From positions 62,001 through 126,000 of the forward strand of contig CAWIGD010000070.1 in NCBI GenBank assembly GCA_963835165.1: a DNA stretch of 64,000 bases. Reading direction: 5' to 3'. Within the stretch, counting starts at the first letter, position 1; every line of letters begins with the position of its first letter. Made by a program: the position numbers and the translations under genes. The stretch comes from VAZQ01 sp963835165. Lineage in GTDB: Bacteria; Pseudomonadota; Alphaproteobacteria; Rhizobiales; Xanthobacteraceae. This document shows positions 55,171 to 63,911 of the stretch, piece by piece. The notes under the pieces were generated by a model. The model saw only the letters and a program-made list of their open reading frames with translations. It did not search any database and was not told the DNA's origin.

Positions 55171-55869
55171 TCAACGCCGCTCGATGACGCGGACGCCATC
55201 CGAGCCGGCGATCACGACCGCGTGCGCGAGCCCGACGAACAGGCCGTGCTCGACCACGCCTGCAATACCATCGAGACGATCCGCGAGCGACCTCGGATCG
55301 GCGATCCGCCCCAGCGCGGCGTCGAGAATCCAGTGCCCGCCGTCCGTGACGAAAGCGTGACCATCCTGGGCGGTGCGCTGCACCAAGGGACCGGCGCAAC
55401 CGGCGGCGGCAATGCCCGCCTCGAGCGCCCGTCGTGTGGCGCCCAGTCCAAACGGCACCACCTCGACCGGCAGCGGGAAGCGGCCAAGCGCGGAAACCCA
55501 TTTGGTTTCATCGACGATGACGATCATTCCAGCGGAGGCCGAGGCGACGATCTTCTCTCGCAGCAGCGCTCCCCCACCGCCCTTGATCAGGCTGAGATCC
55601 GGCGCGACCTCGTCGGCGCCGTCGACGGTAAGATCGAGCTCCGGCGTCTCGTCGAGGTTGGTGAGCGGCACGCCCAGCCGCTCGGCGTCGCGGCGAGTCG
55701 CTTCGGATGTGGGCACGCCGATCACGTCGAGGCCGGCGCGAACCCGTTCGGCCAGGAGCTCGACGAAATGTTTGGCTGTCGACCCGCTGCCAAGGCCAAG
55801 TCGCATGCCGGGGCGCACGAACTCGAGCGCGCGGGCGGCGGCTGCACGTTTCTGGCCTTCGACATCCAT
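55171..55869 (-). CDS. rpiA: Ribose-5-phosphate isomerase A
   Basis: 232 residues. LGLGSGSTAKHFVELLAER (phosphate loop), VDGADEVAPDLSLIKGGGGA and LREKIVASAS are diagnostic. Interconverts ribose 5-phosphate and ribulose 5-phosphate. The ATG at 55869 (MDVEGQKRAAA) is preferred; a frame to 55905 adds 12 residues. Upstream gene of the rpiA - DUF2059 - gor direction. Confidence 0.94.
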   Translation of the reverse strand: MDVEGQKRAAAARALEFVRPGMRLGLGSGSTAKHFVELLAERVRAGLDVIGVPTSEATRRDAERLGVPLTNLDETPELDLTVDGADEVAPDLSLIKGGGGALLREKIVASASAGMIVIVDETKWVSALGRFPLPVEVVPFGLGATRRALEAGIAAAGCAGPLVQRTAQDGHAFVTDGGHWILDAALGRIADPRSLADRLDGIAGVVEHGLFVGLAHAVVIAGSDGVRVIERR

Positions 55870-55917
55870 TGCGATCGAGACGGTCCGCTCGCAGATCAGG
55901 GGCAACGATGGGTCTAT

Positions 55918-56087
55918 CTAGCGCGTCGGATCTGCGGTTTCTACTATGCTGGCCGCGAGCTCGCGTTCAGGGACTTCACATCCAAAGACCGCACTAGAAT
56001 CATGAACTTGCCGGGGGGCTTGCTGATTCCGAAGCTCGCATCAGAGGTTGCCGCGCGGGTTTGCGAACTTCGGAATCGGGACACTAG
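55918..56087 (+). repeat. Composite two-hairpin repeat, copy 3 (diverged)
   Basis: 170 bases starting CTAGCGCGTCGGATCTG and ending ATCGGGACACTAG. The left part aligns over its length with hairpin A of copy 1 (ending TCCAAAGACCGCACTAGAAT against TCCAAAGCCACACTACAAT). In the right part the stem reads GATTCCGAAGCTCGCA / TTGCGAACTTCGGAATC instead of GGTTCCGACGTTCGTA: both arms changed together. It fills the divergent rpiA-gph interval (55870-56178), which holds nothing else. Confidence 0.75.
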
Positions 56088-56178
56088 CGCCGTTCACCCG
56101 GGGAGCATAGTCTATTTGCCGTGGAATAGGGGCGGGCCGCGCCTTGCCATCCAGTCCCTCAGCGGATAGCGATCGCGA

Positions 56179-56880
56179 ATGATGGTTACTCCCACCGTCG
56201 TTTTCGATCTTGATGGCACACTGGTCGATAGCGCGCCCGATCTCGTCGCCACCCTCAACATCGTTTTCGCCCGCACCGGTCTACCGCCTGTTGCCTATGA
56301 TGCTGCCCGCAACATGGTTGGCGGCGGCGCGCGGGCCATGATTGTGCGCGGGCTGAAAGCGGAGGGCCGCACGCTCGACGTGGTTGAGGTCGATCGGCTG
56401 GTGAGCGATTTCATCGACCACTACGCCGCTCACATTGCGGATCGGTCGCGACCATTCCCGGGCCTGGAGTCGACGCTGGACGCGCTCGCGGCGCGCGGCT
56501 GCCGCTTCGCGGTCTGCACCAACAAGCTCGAATGGCTGGCGGTGCGACTCCTTGATGCACTGGCGCTCTCGAAGCGCTTCGCCGCCATCTGCGGCGGGGA
56601 CACGTTTGGGTTGCAGAAGCCCGACCCGGAACTATTGCGGCGCACGATTGCCCGCGCCGGCGGTGACGCGGCCTCGGCGATCATGGTGGGGGATTCCGTC
56701 ACCGACATCGCCGTCGCGCATGCGGCCGGGGTTCCGGTCGTGGCGGTGGACTACGGCTATAGCCAAACGCCGGTCGCCGAACTGGGTGCCGATCGGGTCG
56801 TCAGCGCGCTTTCCGCGCTTCCCAACGCTGTTTTCGACCTGCTGCGCGCCCGCCGGCCGGCGCAAGCGGCACAGCAATAA
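56179..56880 (+). CDS. gph: Phosphoglycolate phosphatase
   Basis: 233 residues, HAD hydrolase. VVFDLDGTLVDSAPDLV (motif I), VCTNKL (motif II), GLQKPDPE (Lys, motif III) and MVGDSVTDIAVAHAAG (motif IV). Removes phosphate from 2-phosphoglycolate. ATG at 56179 with a second ATG at 56182. Confidence 0.92.
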   Translation: MMVTPTVVFDLDGTLVDSAPDLVATLNIVFARTGLPPVAYDAARNMVGGGARAMIVRGLKAEGRTLDVVEVDRLVSDFIDHYAAHIADRSRPFPGLESTLDALAARGCRFAVCTNKLEWLAVRLLDALALSKRFAAICGGDTFGLQKPDPELLRRTIARAGGDAASAIMVGDSVTDIAVAHAAGVPVVAVDYGYSQTPVAELGADRVVSALSALPNAVFDLLRARRPAQAAQQ

Positions 56881-57043
56881 TCGGTAAATTCACCTTATCG
56901 CCGCCACACTTAGGGGCTTTTTTGGGCGGGTAACCATACAACGCGGGAGCGCTGTCCCCACGTTGCGCAGGGCATGCCGCGCTTCTATGGTTGCACCTTG
57001 GGGATATGGCGGCCGTTGCCGCCCTAGTTGGTGGGATCTCATC

Positions 57044-57553
57044 ATGAGCCGAGTCATTGCCGTCATGGCATGTGGCTTCAGTGTTGCCGCATGTTCTGCA
57101 TCAATGCCGAGCCTGGACTTTCTCAAGTCGACTCCGCAGACCGAGGCGCTGGCGATCGAAACCGAGCCGCCGGGCGCGGAGGCGAAAGCCTCGACCGGAC
57201 AGAGCTGTCGTACGCCCTGTCAACTCACCGTTCAGCCGGGCGGCGAGCTGTCGGTGACGCTGGCACTCAATGGGTACAAGCCGCAGACCGTATCGGTGCG
57301 CGAGTCCGAAGGCGCCTCCAAGCTGGCTCCGAACCCGGTCTATGTGGAGCTGCAGCCGGCCCCCGCGCCATCGGCGCGCAAGCCGGTTGCTAAAAAGAAG
57401 CCGGTGGCGGCAGTCGTACGTCAGCCGCCGCCGTCAGCGACGGCGTCCGCGGCAACTCCGCCCACGCCTGCACCGGCGGCAGTTGCGCCCGCGCCCGCAC
57501 CGTCCGCGGAACCGGCAGCCTCCGCAACCAATTATCCTTGGCCGTCGCGATAG
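57044..57553 (+). CDS. PEGA-type lipoprotein with proline/alanine-rich tail
   Basis: 169 residues. Lipobox SVAAC after a short hydrophobic leader (MSRVIAVMACGF). The folded part has a PEGA-like core: TEPPGAEAKASTGQSCRTPC, TLALNGYKPQTVSV. The C-terminal third is Pro/Ala-rich with KKKP, likely reaching toward the cell wall. Start at 57044 puts the lipobox in place. Function unknown. The sequence CCGCCACACTTAG at 56901 in front of it equals an end of composite repeat copy 1. Confidence 0.78.
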   Translation: MSRVIAVMACGFSVAACSASMPSLDFLKSTPQTEALAIETEPPGAEAKASTGQSCRTPCQLTVQPGGELSVTLALNGYKPQTVSVRESEGASKLAPNPVYVELQPAPAPSARKPVAKKKPVAAVVRQPPPSATASAATPPTPAPAAVAPAPAPSAEPAASATNYPWPSR

Positions 57554-57754
57554 TCTCGGCTGTCGGCGAATAGCAGGCGACAATCACCGCCGCCCGGCGC
57601 ATAGTCGGGCGCTGGACGCTCTGGCCGATCTCCGTCAGAATTCCCATATAGAGAGCGGCGGAAAAGGCCGCTCCTGCTGTTTGTCGTCCTCGGCGCTGAC
57701 CGCATATGATGGTCCTACGCGACGAGGGTTGAAGGCTGTATCGGACCCAATGTG

Positions 57755-58804
57755 ATGGCGTACGACGCGCAAACTCTCGCATTCGATCGTCTCGGGCGTG
57801 CAGCGGCCCCTGCCCTCGTCGATCCGTTCGGGCGCGAGATCACCTATCTGCGCGTCTCGGTGACCGATCGTTGTGACTTTCGCTGCGTCTACTGCATGTC
57901 GGAGAACATGGCGTTCCTGCCCAAGGCCGACCTGCTCTCGCTCGAAGAGCTGGACCGCTTGTGCAGCGCTTTCATCACGCGGGGCGTGCGCAAGCTGAGA
58001 CTCACCGGCGGGGAGCCGCTGGTCCGGCGTGGGATCATGACCCTGTTCGCCTCGCTTTCGCGCCACCTTGCGACCGGCACGCTCGACGAGCTCACCTTGA
58101 CCACCAACGGCTCGCAACTGCCGAAATATGCTGCCGAACTGGCCGGCCACGGCGTGCGGCGCATCAACGTCTCGCTCGACACCCTCGATCCCGACAAGTT
58201 CCGCGCAATCACGCGCTGGGGAGAACTCGACAAGGTCCTGGCCGGAATCGACGCCGCCCAGGCGGCGGGCCTCAAGGTCAAGATCAATGCGGTCGCGCTC
58301 AAGGGCGTGAACGAGGACGAGTTCCCCGCCCTGCTGGAATGGGCGCATGGCCGCGGCATGGAACTGACCCTCATCGAAGTGATGCCGCTCGGCGACGTCG
58401 GCGAAGGCCGCCTCGATCAATACATTCCGCTATCGATCGTGCGTGCGCGCCTGGGCGAACGCTTCACGCTCACGGACATCGACTATCGCACCGGAGGTCC
58501 GGCGCGTTACGTCAATGTCGCCGAGACCGGCGGCCGGCTCGGCTTCATCACGCCGCTGACTCACAACTTTTGCGAATCGTGCAATCGAGTGCGAGTGACC
58601 TGCACAGGAACCCTCTATATGTGCCTGGGCCAGGAAGACGCAGCGGATCTCCGCACTCCGTTGCGCGCTTCGGAGGGAAACGACTTGCTCGAAGCCGCAA
58701 TCGAGGAAGCGATCTCACGCAAGCCCAAGGGCCACGATTTCGTCATCGACCGGCGCCATCAGCGCCCGGCCCTCTCCCGGCATATGAGCGTAACCGGGGG
58801 GTGA
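57755..58804 (+). CDS. moaA: GTP 3',8-cyclase (molybdenum cofactor synthesis)
   Basis: 349 residues. Radical-SAM cluster CDFRCVYC, the second cluster CESCNRVRVTC...C, TGGEPLVRRG, and the C-terminal GG tail (SVTGG) are all intact. With MoaC it makes cyclic pyranopterin from GTP. A GTG at 57752 directly before the ATG is an alternative start. No other moa genes adjoin. Confidence 0.95.
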   Translation: MAYDAQTLAFDRLGRAAAPALVDPFGREITYLRVSVTDRCDFRCVYCMSENMAFLPKADLLSLEELDRLCSAFITRGVRKLRLTGGEPLVRRGIMTLFASLSRHLATGTLDELTLTTNGSQLPKYAAELAGHGVRRINVSLDTLDPDKFRAITRWGELDKVLAGIDAAQAAGLKVKINAVALKGVNEDEFPALLEWAHGRGMELTLIEVMPLGDVGEGRLDQYIPLSIVRARLGERFTLTDIDYRTGGPARYVNVAETGGRLGFITPLTHNFCESCNRVRVTCTGTLYMCLGQEDAADLRTPLRASEGNDLLEAAIEEAISRKPKGHDFVIDRRHQRPALSRHMSVTGG

Positions 58805-58972
58805 GGCGACGCCCCGCCGTTCCTCCGCCCCTATCTGTCGTCCCCTCCATCGTCCGTTTTACCAATTGACGTCCGCACAGGGGTCTAGGAAGGTTGTCCA
58901 CTCCGGCAATCTGCCGGGACCTAAGCTCAGGGCGACAACTGGGCGTTGGGACCACCGCACGGGGGAACGGTC

Positions 58973-59566
58973 GTGGAGGGTTTGCTCAAGCTGAGCCGCG
59001 CCATTGACGCGGTCAATTTCCGGATCGGCAAGGTGTTGTCCTGGCTGATCCTGATCGTGGTGATCATTTCGGCTGCCAACGCCACGGTGCGCAAAGTCTT
59101 CGACATGTCGTCGAATGCCTGGCTGGAACTGCAGTGGGTCCTGTTCGGAGCGATATTCCTGCTGTGCTCGCCGTGGACACTTCTCTCCAACGAGCACATC
59201 CGCATCGACATCGTCAACAATATGCTGCCGAAGCGATGGCGCGACGGCATCGATGTGTTCGGACATGTGTTCTTCCTGCTGCCGTTGACGATCGTCATGA
59301 TCATCACATCGGTCCCGTTTTTCCTCCGATCATTTCAGCTCAATGAGCAATCGATGAATGCCGGGGGCCTGCCGCAATGGCCGGCGAAATTCCTGATCCT
59401 CTTGGGCTTCGTACTGCTGTTCTTCCAGGGCATTTCCGAGCTCATCAAGCGCATCGCGGTGATGCAAGGTCTCATTCCCGATCCTTATGCTGCCGCCGGA
59501 ACGCATTCCGCTGCCGAGGCGGAGGCCGAACGCATTCTTGCCGTGGCCAAACCCGATGGCCAATAG
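58973..59566 (+). CDS. dctQ: TRAP transporter small membrane subunit (DctQ)
   Basis: 197 residues, four membrane helices. The family signature is seen in WVLFGAIFLLCSPWTLLSNEHIRIDI. GTG start at 58973 with GGGGGA upstream; a TTG at 58946 would extend it. Partner of the large DctM subunit 30 bases on. Carries organic acids with a Na+ gradient. Confidence 0.9.
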   Translation: MEGLLKLSRAIDAVNFRIGKVLSWLILIVVIISAANATVRKVFDMSSNAWLELQWVLFGAIFLLCSPWTLLSNEHIRIDIVNNMLPKRWRDGIDVFGHVFFLLPLTIVMIITSVPFFLRSFQLNEQSMNAGGLPQWPAKFLILLGFVLLFFQGISELIKRIAVMQGLIPDPYAAAGTHSAAEAEAERILAVAKPDGQ

Positions 59567-59596
59567 CGATCAGGGCTAGGCGCCGGAGCGACGACC

Positions 59597-61258
59597 ATGT
59601 TGGCGATGCTCATCCACTACATGGCGCCGATCATGTTCGCGTCGCTGGTGATATTTCTTCTGCTCGGCTATCCGGTTGCATTCTCGCTTGCTGCCAACGG
59701 CCTCATCTTCGGCCTGATCGGCATCGAACTCGGATTGTTCCGCCCCGATTTCCTGCAGGCGTTGCCCGAGCGCATCTACGGGATCATGAACAACGACGTT
59801 CTGCTCGCCATTCCGTTCTTCACCTTCATGGGGCTTATTCTCGAACGCTCCGGTATGGCGGAGGACCTGCTCGATACCATAGGTCAGCTGTTCGGAACGA
59901 TCCGGGGCGGGCTCGCCTATGCGGTGATCTTCGTCGGCGCACTGCTTGCCGCAACCACCGGCGTGGTCGCGGCGTCGGTGATCTCGATGGGACTTATCTC
60001 CCTGCCGATCATGTTGCGCTACGGTTACGATCGGCGTCTGGCGTCGGGCGTCATCGCCGCTTCCGGCACGCTGGCACAGATCATTCCGCCGTCTCTGGTG
60101 CTCATCGTGATGGCGGATCAGCTCGGACGCTCGGTCGGCGACATGTACGAGGGCGCCTTCCTCCCCGGCCTGATGCTCGCGGGACTTTATGCCGTCTATG
60201 TTGTGCTGGTGACGTTGCTGTTTCCCAAGGCCGCACCCGGCTTGCCGGTAGAGGCGATCGAGTACCGCGAGAACGACGGCAGACGCGGGCTCGTCTCGCT
60301 GGCCGCACTGTTCGTCGCCAGCAGCGTCGTAGCGGTGTTCGCGATGCGAGGCTCGGGGACTCACGGGGCGGATTACGTCGTGATCCTGATGTTCGCCGGC
60401 ATCGTCTTCGCCTTCTGCGTCGCCGTGGTGAACTGGCTTTGCGACCGGTTGTTCGGAATCCGGTTCCTGTCACGGCTTGCACAGCAAGTAACATTCGTGA
60501 TGGTGCCGCCGCTGTTCCTGATTTTTTTGGTGCTCGGGACCATCTTCATCGGGCTGGCAACCCCGACCGAAGGGGGAGCCATGGGCGCGACCGGCGCGAT
60601 GATCCTCGCGCTCATCAAGCGGCGGCTGACCTGGGATTTGACGCGGCAGGCGGCGGAGATCACTGCCAAGCTCTCGGCTTTCGTGGTGTTCATCCTGATC
60701 GGCGCGCGCGTGTTCTCGCTCACCTTCTACGGCGTGGATGGTCACCGATGGGTCGAGGAGCTTCTGGTTTCGCTGCCCGGCGGAGTCGTGGGCTTTCTCA
60801 TCTTCGTCAATGTCTTCATCTTCTTTCTAGCTTTCTTTCTCGACTTCTTCGAGATCGCTTTCATCGTGATCCCCCTGCTCGGGCCGGCGGCGGAGCGGCT
60901 CGGTATCGACCTGATCTGGTTCGGGGTGGTGCTCGGGGTGAACATGCAGACGTCGTTCATGCACCCGCCGTTCGGATTTGCGCTGTTCTATTTGCGCTCG
61001 GTCGCCCCGCGAGAGCCGTATATCGACCGCGTGTCCGGCACGCGCATGGCGCCGGTGACGACTGGGCAGATCTATTGGGGCGCGGTGCCGTTCGTGGTGA
61101 TTCAATGCATCGCGGTCGGGCTGGTCATCGCCTTTCCGGCGCTGGTCATGCACTACAAGGGGGCGGGATCGACGGTCGATCCGTCAAAGATCGAGTTCGA
61201 AATCCCGCAGCCCGACATGCTGCCGCTCGATCTCGGTGAGTCGCCGAAGATTCGGTGA
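59597..61258 (+). CDS. dctM: TRAP transporter large membrane subunit (DctM)
   Basis: 553 residues, about twelve or more hydrophobic segments. Family motifs: PFFTFMGLILERSGMAEDLL, ASGTLAQIIPPSLVLIVMAD, LATPTEGGAMGATGAMILA. Longer than typical DctM (about 430) through an insert around residues 200-290 that includes two extra hydrophobic runs, as in the TRAP-fused or dicarboxylate/mannitol type. Convergent with dctP genes. Confidence 0.92.
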   Translation: MLAMLIHYMAPIMFASLVIFLLLGYPVAFSLAANGLIFGLIGIELGLFRPDFLQALPERIYGIMNNDVLLAIPFFTFMGLILERSGMAEDLLDTIGQLFGTIRGGLAYAVIFVGALLAATTGVVAASVISMGLISLPIMLRYGYDRRLASGVIAASGTLAQIIPPSLVLIVMADQLGRSVGDMYEGAFLPGLMLAGLYAVYVVLVTLLFPKAAPGLPVEAIEYRENDGRRGLVSLAALFVASSVVAVFAMRGSGTHGADYVVILMFAGIVFAFCVAVVNWLCDRLFGIRFLSRLAQQVTFVMVPPLFLIFLVLGTIFIGLATPTEGGAMGATGAMILALIKRRLTWDLTRQAAEITAKLSAFVVFILIGARVFSLTFYGVDGHRWVEELLVSLPGGVVGFLIFVNVFIFFLAFFLDFFEIAFIVIPLLGPAAERLGIDLIWFGVVLGVNMQTSFMHPPFGFALFYLRSVAPREPYIDRVSGTRMAPVTTGQIYWGAVPFVVIQCIAVGLVIAFPALVMHYKGAGSTVDPSKIEFEIPQPDMLPLDLGESPKIR

Positions 61259-61328
61259 CCCCCGCCGTGCCGAGGGTCGCACGAGGGCACCGAGCACCCT
61301 CCTGCCACGGAACCGCTGTGGTCGCGCC

Positions 61329-62417
61329 TTACATGCGGGTGCGATTGCGCACGAGATAATTGTCGTAGGTCAACTCCGCGACCTGCCACCACAGATATTC
61401 GTCGTTGCGGAAGGCAAGCATGGCGTCCAGGACCTTCTTGAAATCCGCGTTGGTTTTTCCGACCTCGGCATAGAGCTCGAACGCCGCACGCAAGGAGGCG
61501 TCCATCACCGGCTGCGAGAACGGCCGCAGCTGCGCGCCCCCCGCGACCAGCCGTTTGAGCGCCGCCGGATTTTGCGCGTCGTACTTTGCCTGCATCCACT
61601 CGTTCGCCATCGAGGACGCGGTCCGCACCAGCGACTTGTACGCCGGCGGCAGCGCATTCCACTTATCGATATTGATGAAGTTGTGGATCATGGGCCCGCC
61701 TTCCCACCAGCCCGGATAGTAGTAGAACTGCGCCACCTTCTGGAAACCGAGCTTCTCGTCGTCGTAGGGGCCGACCCACTCGCAGGCATCGAGCGTGCCC
61801 TTCTCCAGCGCGGGATAGATATCGCCGCCGGCGATCTGCTGCGGCACGACGCCGAGCTTGGAAAGAACGCGACCGGCAAATCCGCCAATCCGCATCTTGA
61901 GCCCGTTGAGATCGGCGACCTCCTTGATCTCCTTGCGGAACCAGCCGCCCATCTGGGCGCCGGTGTTGCCGGCCGGAATGCCGTAGAGGTTGAACTTCTT
62001 GTAGAAGTCGTTCATCAGCTCCATGCCGCCGCCGAAATACATCCAGGCGGTTTGCATACGGCTGTTGAGCCCGAACGGCACCGCGGTGCCGAAGGCGAAT
62101 GTCGGATCCTTGCCGAAATAGTAGTACGACGAGGTGTGGCACATCTCGACCGTGCCGTTCTGCACGGCGTCGGCTGCCTGCAGGCCCGGCACGATCTCGC
62201 CCGCGGCGAAGACCTGGATCTGGAACCTGTTGTCGCTCGCCTCGGCGACCGCCTTGGCGAAGGCTTCCGACGCGCCGTAGATGGTGTCGAGCGATTTCGG
62301 AAAGCTCGAGGTGAGCCGCCACTTGAGCTCCGGCATCGATTGCGCGACGGCGGGCATGGCGACTGCGGTCCCCGCGGCGGCGAGGCCAGCAGCCTGGAGG
62401 AATTGACGACGCTTCAT
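61329..62417 (-). CDS. dctP: TRAP transporter binding protein DctP, copy 1
   Basis: 362 residues. Tat-like leader (MKRRQFLQAAGLAAAGTAVA), then PELKWRLTSSFPKSLDTIYG and the DctP core with ACEWVGPYDDEKLGFQKVAQ and YYYPGWWEGGP. It presumably delivers substrate to DctQM encoded opposite. The start at 62417 puts the RR motif at the N-terminus. Closely related, same length, to the protein encoded next. Confidence 0.92.
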   Translation of the reverse strand: MKRRQFLQAAGLAAAGTAVAMPAVAQSMPELKWRLTSSFPKSLDTIYGASEAFAKAVAEASDNRFQIQVFAAGEIVPGLQAADAVQNGTVEMCHTSSYYYFGKDPTFAFGTAVPFGLNSRMQTAWMYFGGGMELMNDFYKKFNLYGIPAGNTGAQMGGWFRKEIKEVADLNGLKMRIGGFAGRVLSKLGVVPQQIAGGDIYPALEKGTLDACEWVGPYDDEKLGFQKVAQFYYYPGWWEGGPMIHNFINIDKWNALPPAYKSLVRTASSMANEWMQAKYDAQNPAALKRLVAGGAQLRPFSQPVMDASLRAAFELYAEVGKTNADFKKVLDAMLAFRNDEYLWWQVAELTYDNYLVRNRTRM

Positions 62418-62490
62418 GGCGAGTACCTTCTTGAGCTTCTGAGTCGCGCGCACCGCGATCGCCGCTTATCCGCGCTTCCGACGCAACTCA

Positions 62491-62514
62491 GGCCTGCCCA
62501 AACCCGGGCAGGCC
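62491..62514. terminator. Perfect 9-bp hairpin between the two dctP genes
   Basis: GGCCTGCCC and GGGCAGGCC pair around a six-base loop. It is 52-75 bases downstream of the dctP copy 2 stop (minus strand) and 74 bases upstream of copy 1. No T-run follows, so it may be an attenuating or stabilising hairpin rather than a classic terminator. Confidence 0.45.
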
Positions 62515-62565
62515 GGGATCCGAGGGAGCAGCGATCGTTCACCGGCGCGCAGGCTTACCGGATCC

Positions 62566-63654
62566 TCACGTGCGCGTGCGCGTCCGGATCATGAATCCGT
62601 CGTAGGTGTACTCCGCGACCTGCCACCACAGATACTGGTCGTTGCGGAACGCCTGCATCGAGTCCAGGACCTTCTTGAAGTCCGGATTGGTGGCCGAGAT
62701 CTCGGCATTGACCTCGTTCGACGCCTTCAAGCACGCGTCCATCACCGGCTGCGGGAATGCACGCAGCTGCGTACCGGCCCCGATGAGGCGCTTCAAGGCG
62801 GCCGGATTGCGGGTGTCGTAACGGGCGGTTTCTTCGATATTGGACAGCCCCGCGGCTGCCGTGACGATCGCCTGATAATTCTTCGGCAACTCGTTCCATT
62901 TCGCCTGATTGATCAGGAAGTGTTGCGCGGTGCCGCCTTCCCACCAGCCGGGATAATAATAGTAAGGGGCAACCTTGTTGAAACCGAGCTTGTCGTCATC
63001 ATAAGGCCCGACCCACTCGGCGGCGTCGATCGTCCCCTTCTCCAGCGCCGGATAGATATCGCCGCCGGCGATCTGCTGCGGCACGACACCGAGCTTCTGC
63101 AGCGTCCTGCCGGCCAAGCCGCCGATGCGAAACTTGAGACCCTTGAGATCGTCGACGGTCTTGATCTCCTTGCGGAACCAGCCGCCCATCTGCGCACCGG
63201 TGTTGCCGCCGACAAGAGCGTAGACACTGTACTTCTTGCCGAATTCGTTCATCAGCTTCATGCCGTCGCCATCATAGAACCAGGCATTCTGCTGGCGGGT
63301 ATTGAGGCCGAACGGAACGGCGCAAAACAGCGCCCAGGTCGGGTCCTTGCCGACGAAGTAATACACCGCGGTATGGCCGATCTCGACGGTTCCGTTCTGC
63401 ACGGCGTCGAGAACCTGCAGCCCCGGCACGATCTCGCCGGCGGCAAACGTCTGCACCTGAAACTTGTTGTCGGTTGCCTCGGAAACGTATTTGGAAAAGG
63501 TTTCGCAAGCGCCGAACAGCGTGTCGAGCGATTTCGGCCAGCTCGCCGTCAAGCGCCATCGCACTTCCGGCATGGATTGCGCGATGGCAGGTGCTGCCAC
63601 CGCTGAAGCTGCCATTCCGGCCCCGGCGACCTTGAGAAATTCACGGCGTTTCAT
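62566..63654 (-). CDS. dctP: TRAP transporter binding protein DctP, copy 2
   Basis: 362 residues. Leader MKRREFLKVAGAGMAASAVA with twin arginines, then PEVRWRLTASWPKSLDTLFG; the core has AAEWVGPYDDDKLGFNKVAP and YYYPGWWEGGT. GGAGGAACG stands before the ATG at 63654. Side by side the two DctP proteins agree over nearly their whole length; differences cluster in the segment around GIPAGNTG versus ALVGGNTG and in the C-terminal third. A duplication. Confidence 0.92.
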   Translation of the reverse strand: MKRREFLKVAGAGMAASAVAAPAIAQSMPEVRWRLTASWPKSLDTLFGACETFSKYVSEATDNKFQVQTFAAGEIVPGLQVLDAVQNGTVEIGHTAVYYFVGKDPTWALFCAVPFGLNTRQQNAWFYDGDGMKLMNEFGKKYSVYALVGGNTGAQMGGWFRKEIKTVDDLKGLKFRIGGLAGRTLQKLGVVPQQIAGGDIYPALEKGTIDAAEWVGPYDDDKLGFNKVAPYYYYPGWWEGGTAQHFLINQAKWNELPKNYQAIVTAAAGLSNIEETARYDTRNPAALKRLIGAGTQLRAFPQPVMDACLKASNEVNAEISATNPDFKKVLDSMQAFRNDQYLWWQVAEYTYDGFMIRTRTRT

Positions 63655-63747
63655 GGGTACGTTCCTCCTGATCACGGACGCTTGGAAATGCAATTCGGCG
63701 CCGTGGGTGATGTTGAGACTTTGGGACCAACAGCCGTCGGTTCGCGG

Positions 63748-63911
63748 CTAGTGTTCCGGTTCCGGCGTTCGTATCCCTTTGCAGTCGCGTTCGTACGAAC
63801 GTCGAAACCAAAGGATACTAAGCAACTATTTGTCCTAGCGTGGCTTTGGATTTGACGTTCCTACGAACGACCTGCAGCAATGCTGGTAGGACGTCAAATC
63901 CACCTCACTAG
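63748..63911 (+). repeat. Composite two-hairpin repeat, copy 2
   Basis: 164 bases, B hairpin first (63748-63822) then A (63835-63911). B stem GGTTCCGGCGTTCGTA / TACGAACGTCGAAACC, inner ATCCCTTTGCAG; A stem GGATTTGACGTTCCTA / GTAGGACGTCAAATCC. It is the reverse complement arrangement of copy 1. It lies 94 bases before the start of dctP copy 2. Confidence 0.85.

Noticed and set aside
56901..56913. CCGCCACACTTAG as a solo end of the composite repeat
   Set aside because: It matches 13 bases of copy 1 exactly, but no second arm or hairpin lies beside it, so it is noted only as a possible scrap.
56881..57043. A possible small RNA before the PEGA lipoprotein gene
   Set aside because: The G-rich sequence can fold, but I find no match to tRNA, 6S, SRP or a known riboswitch.
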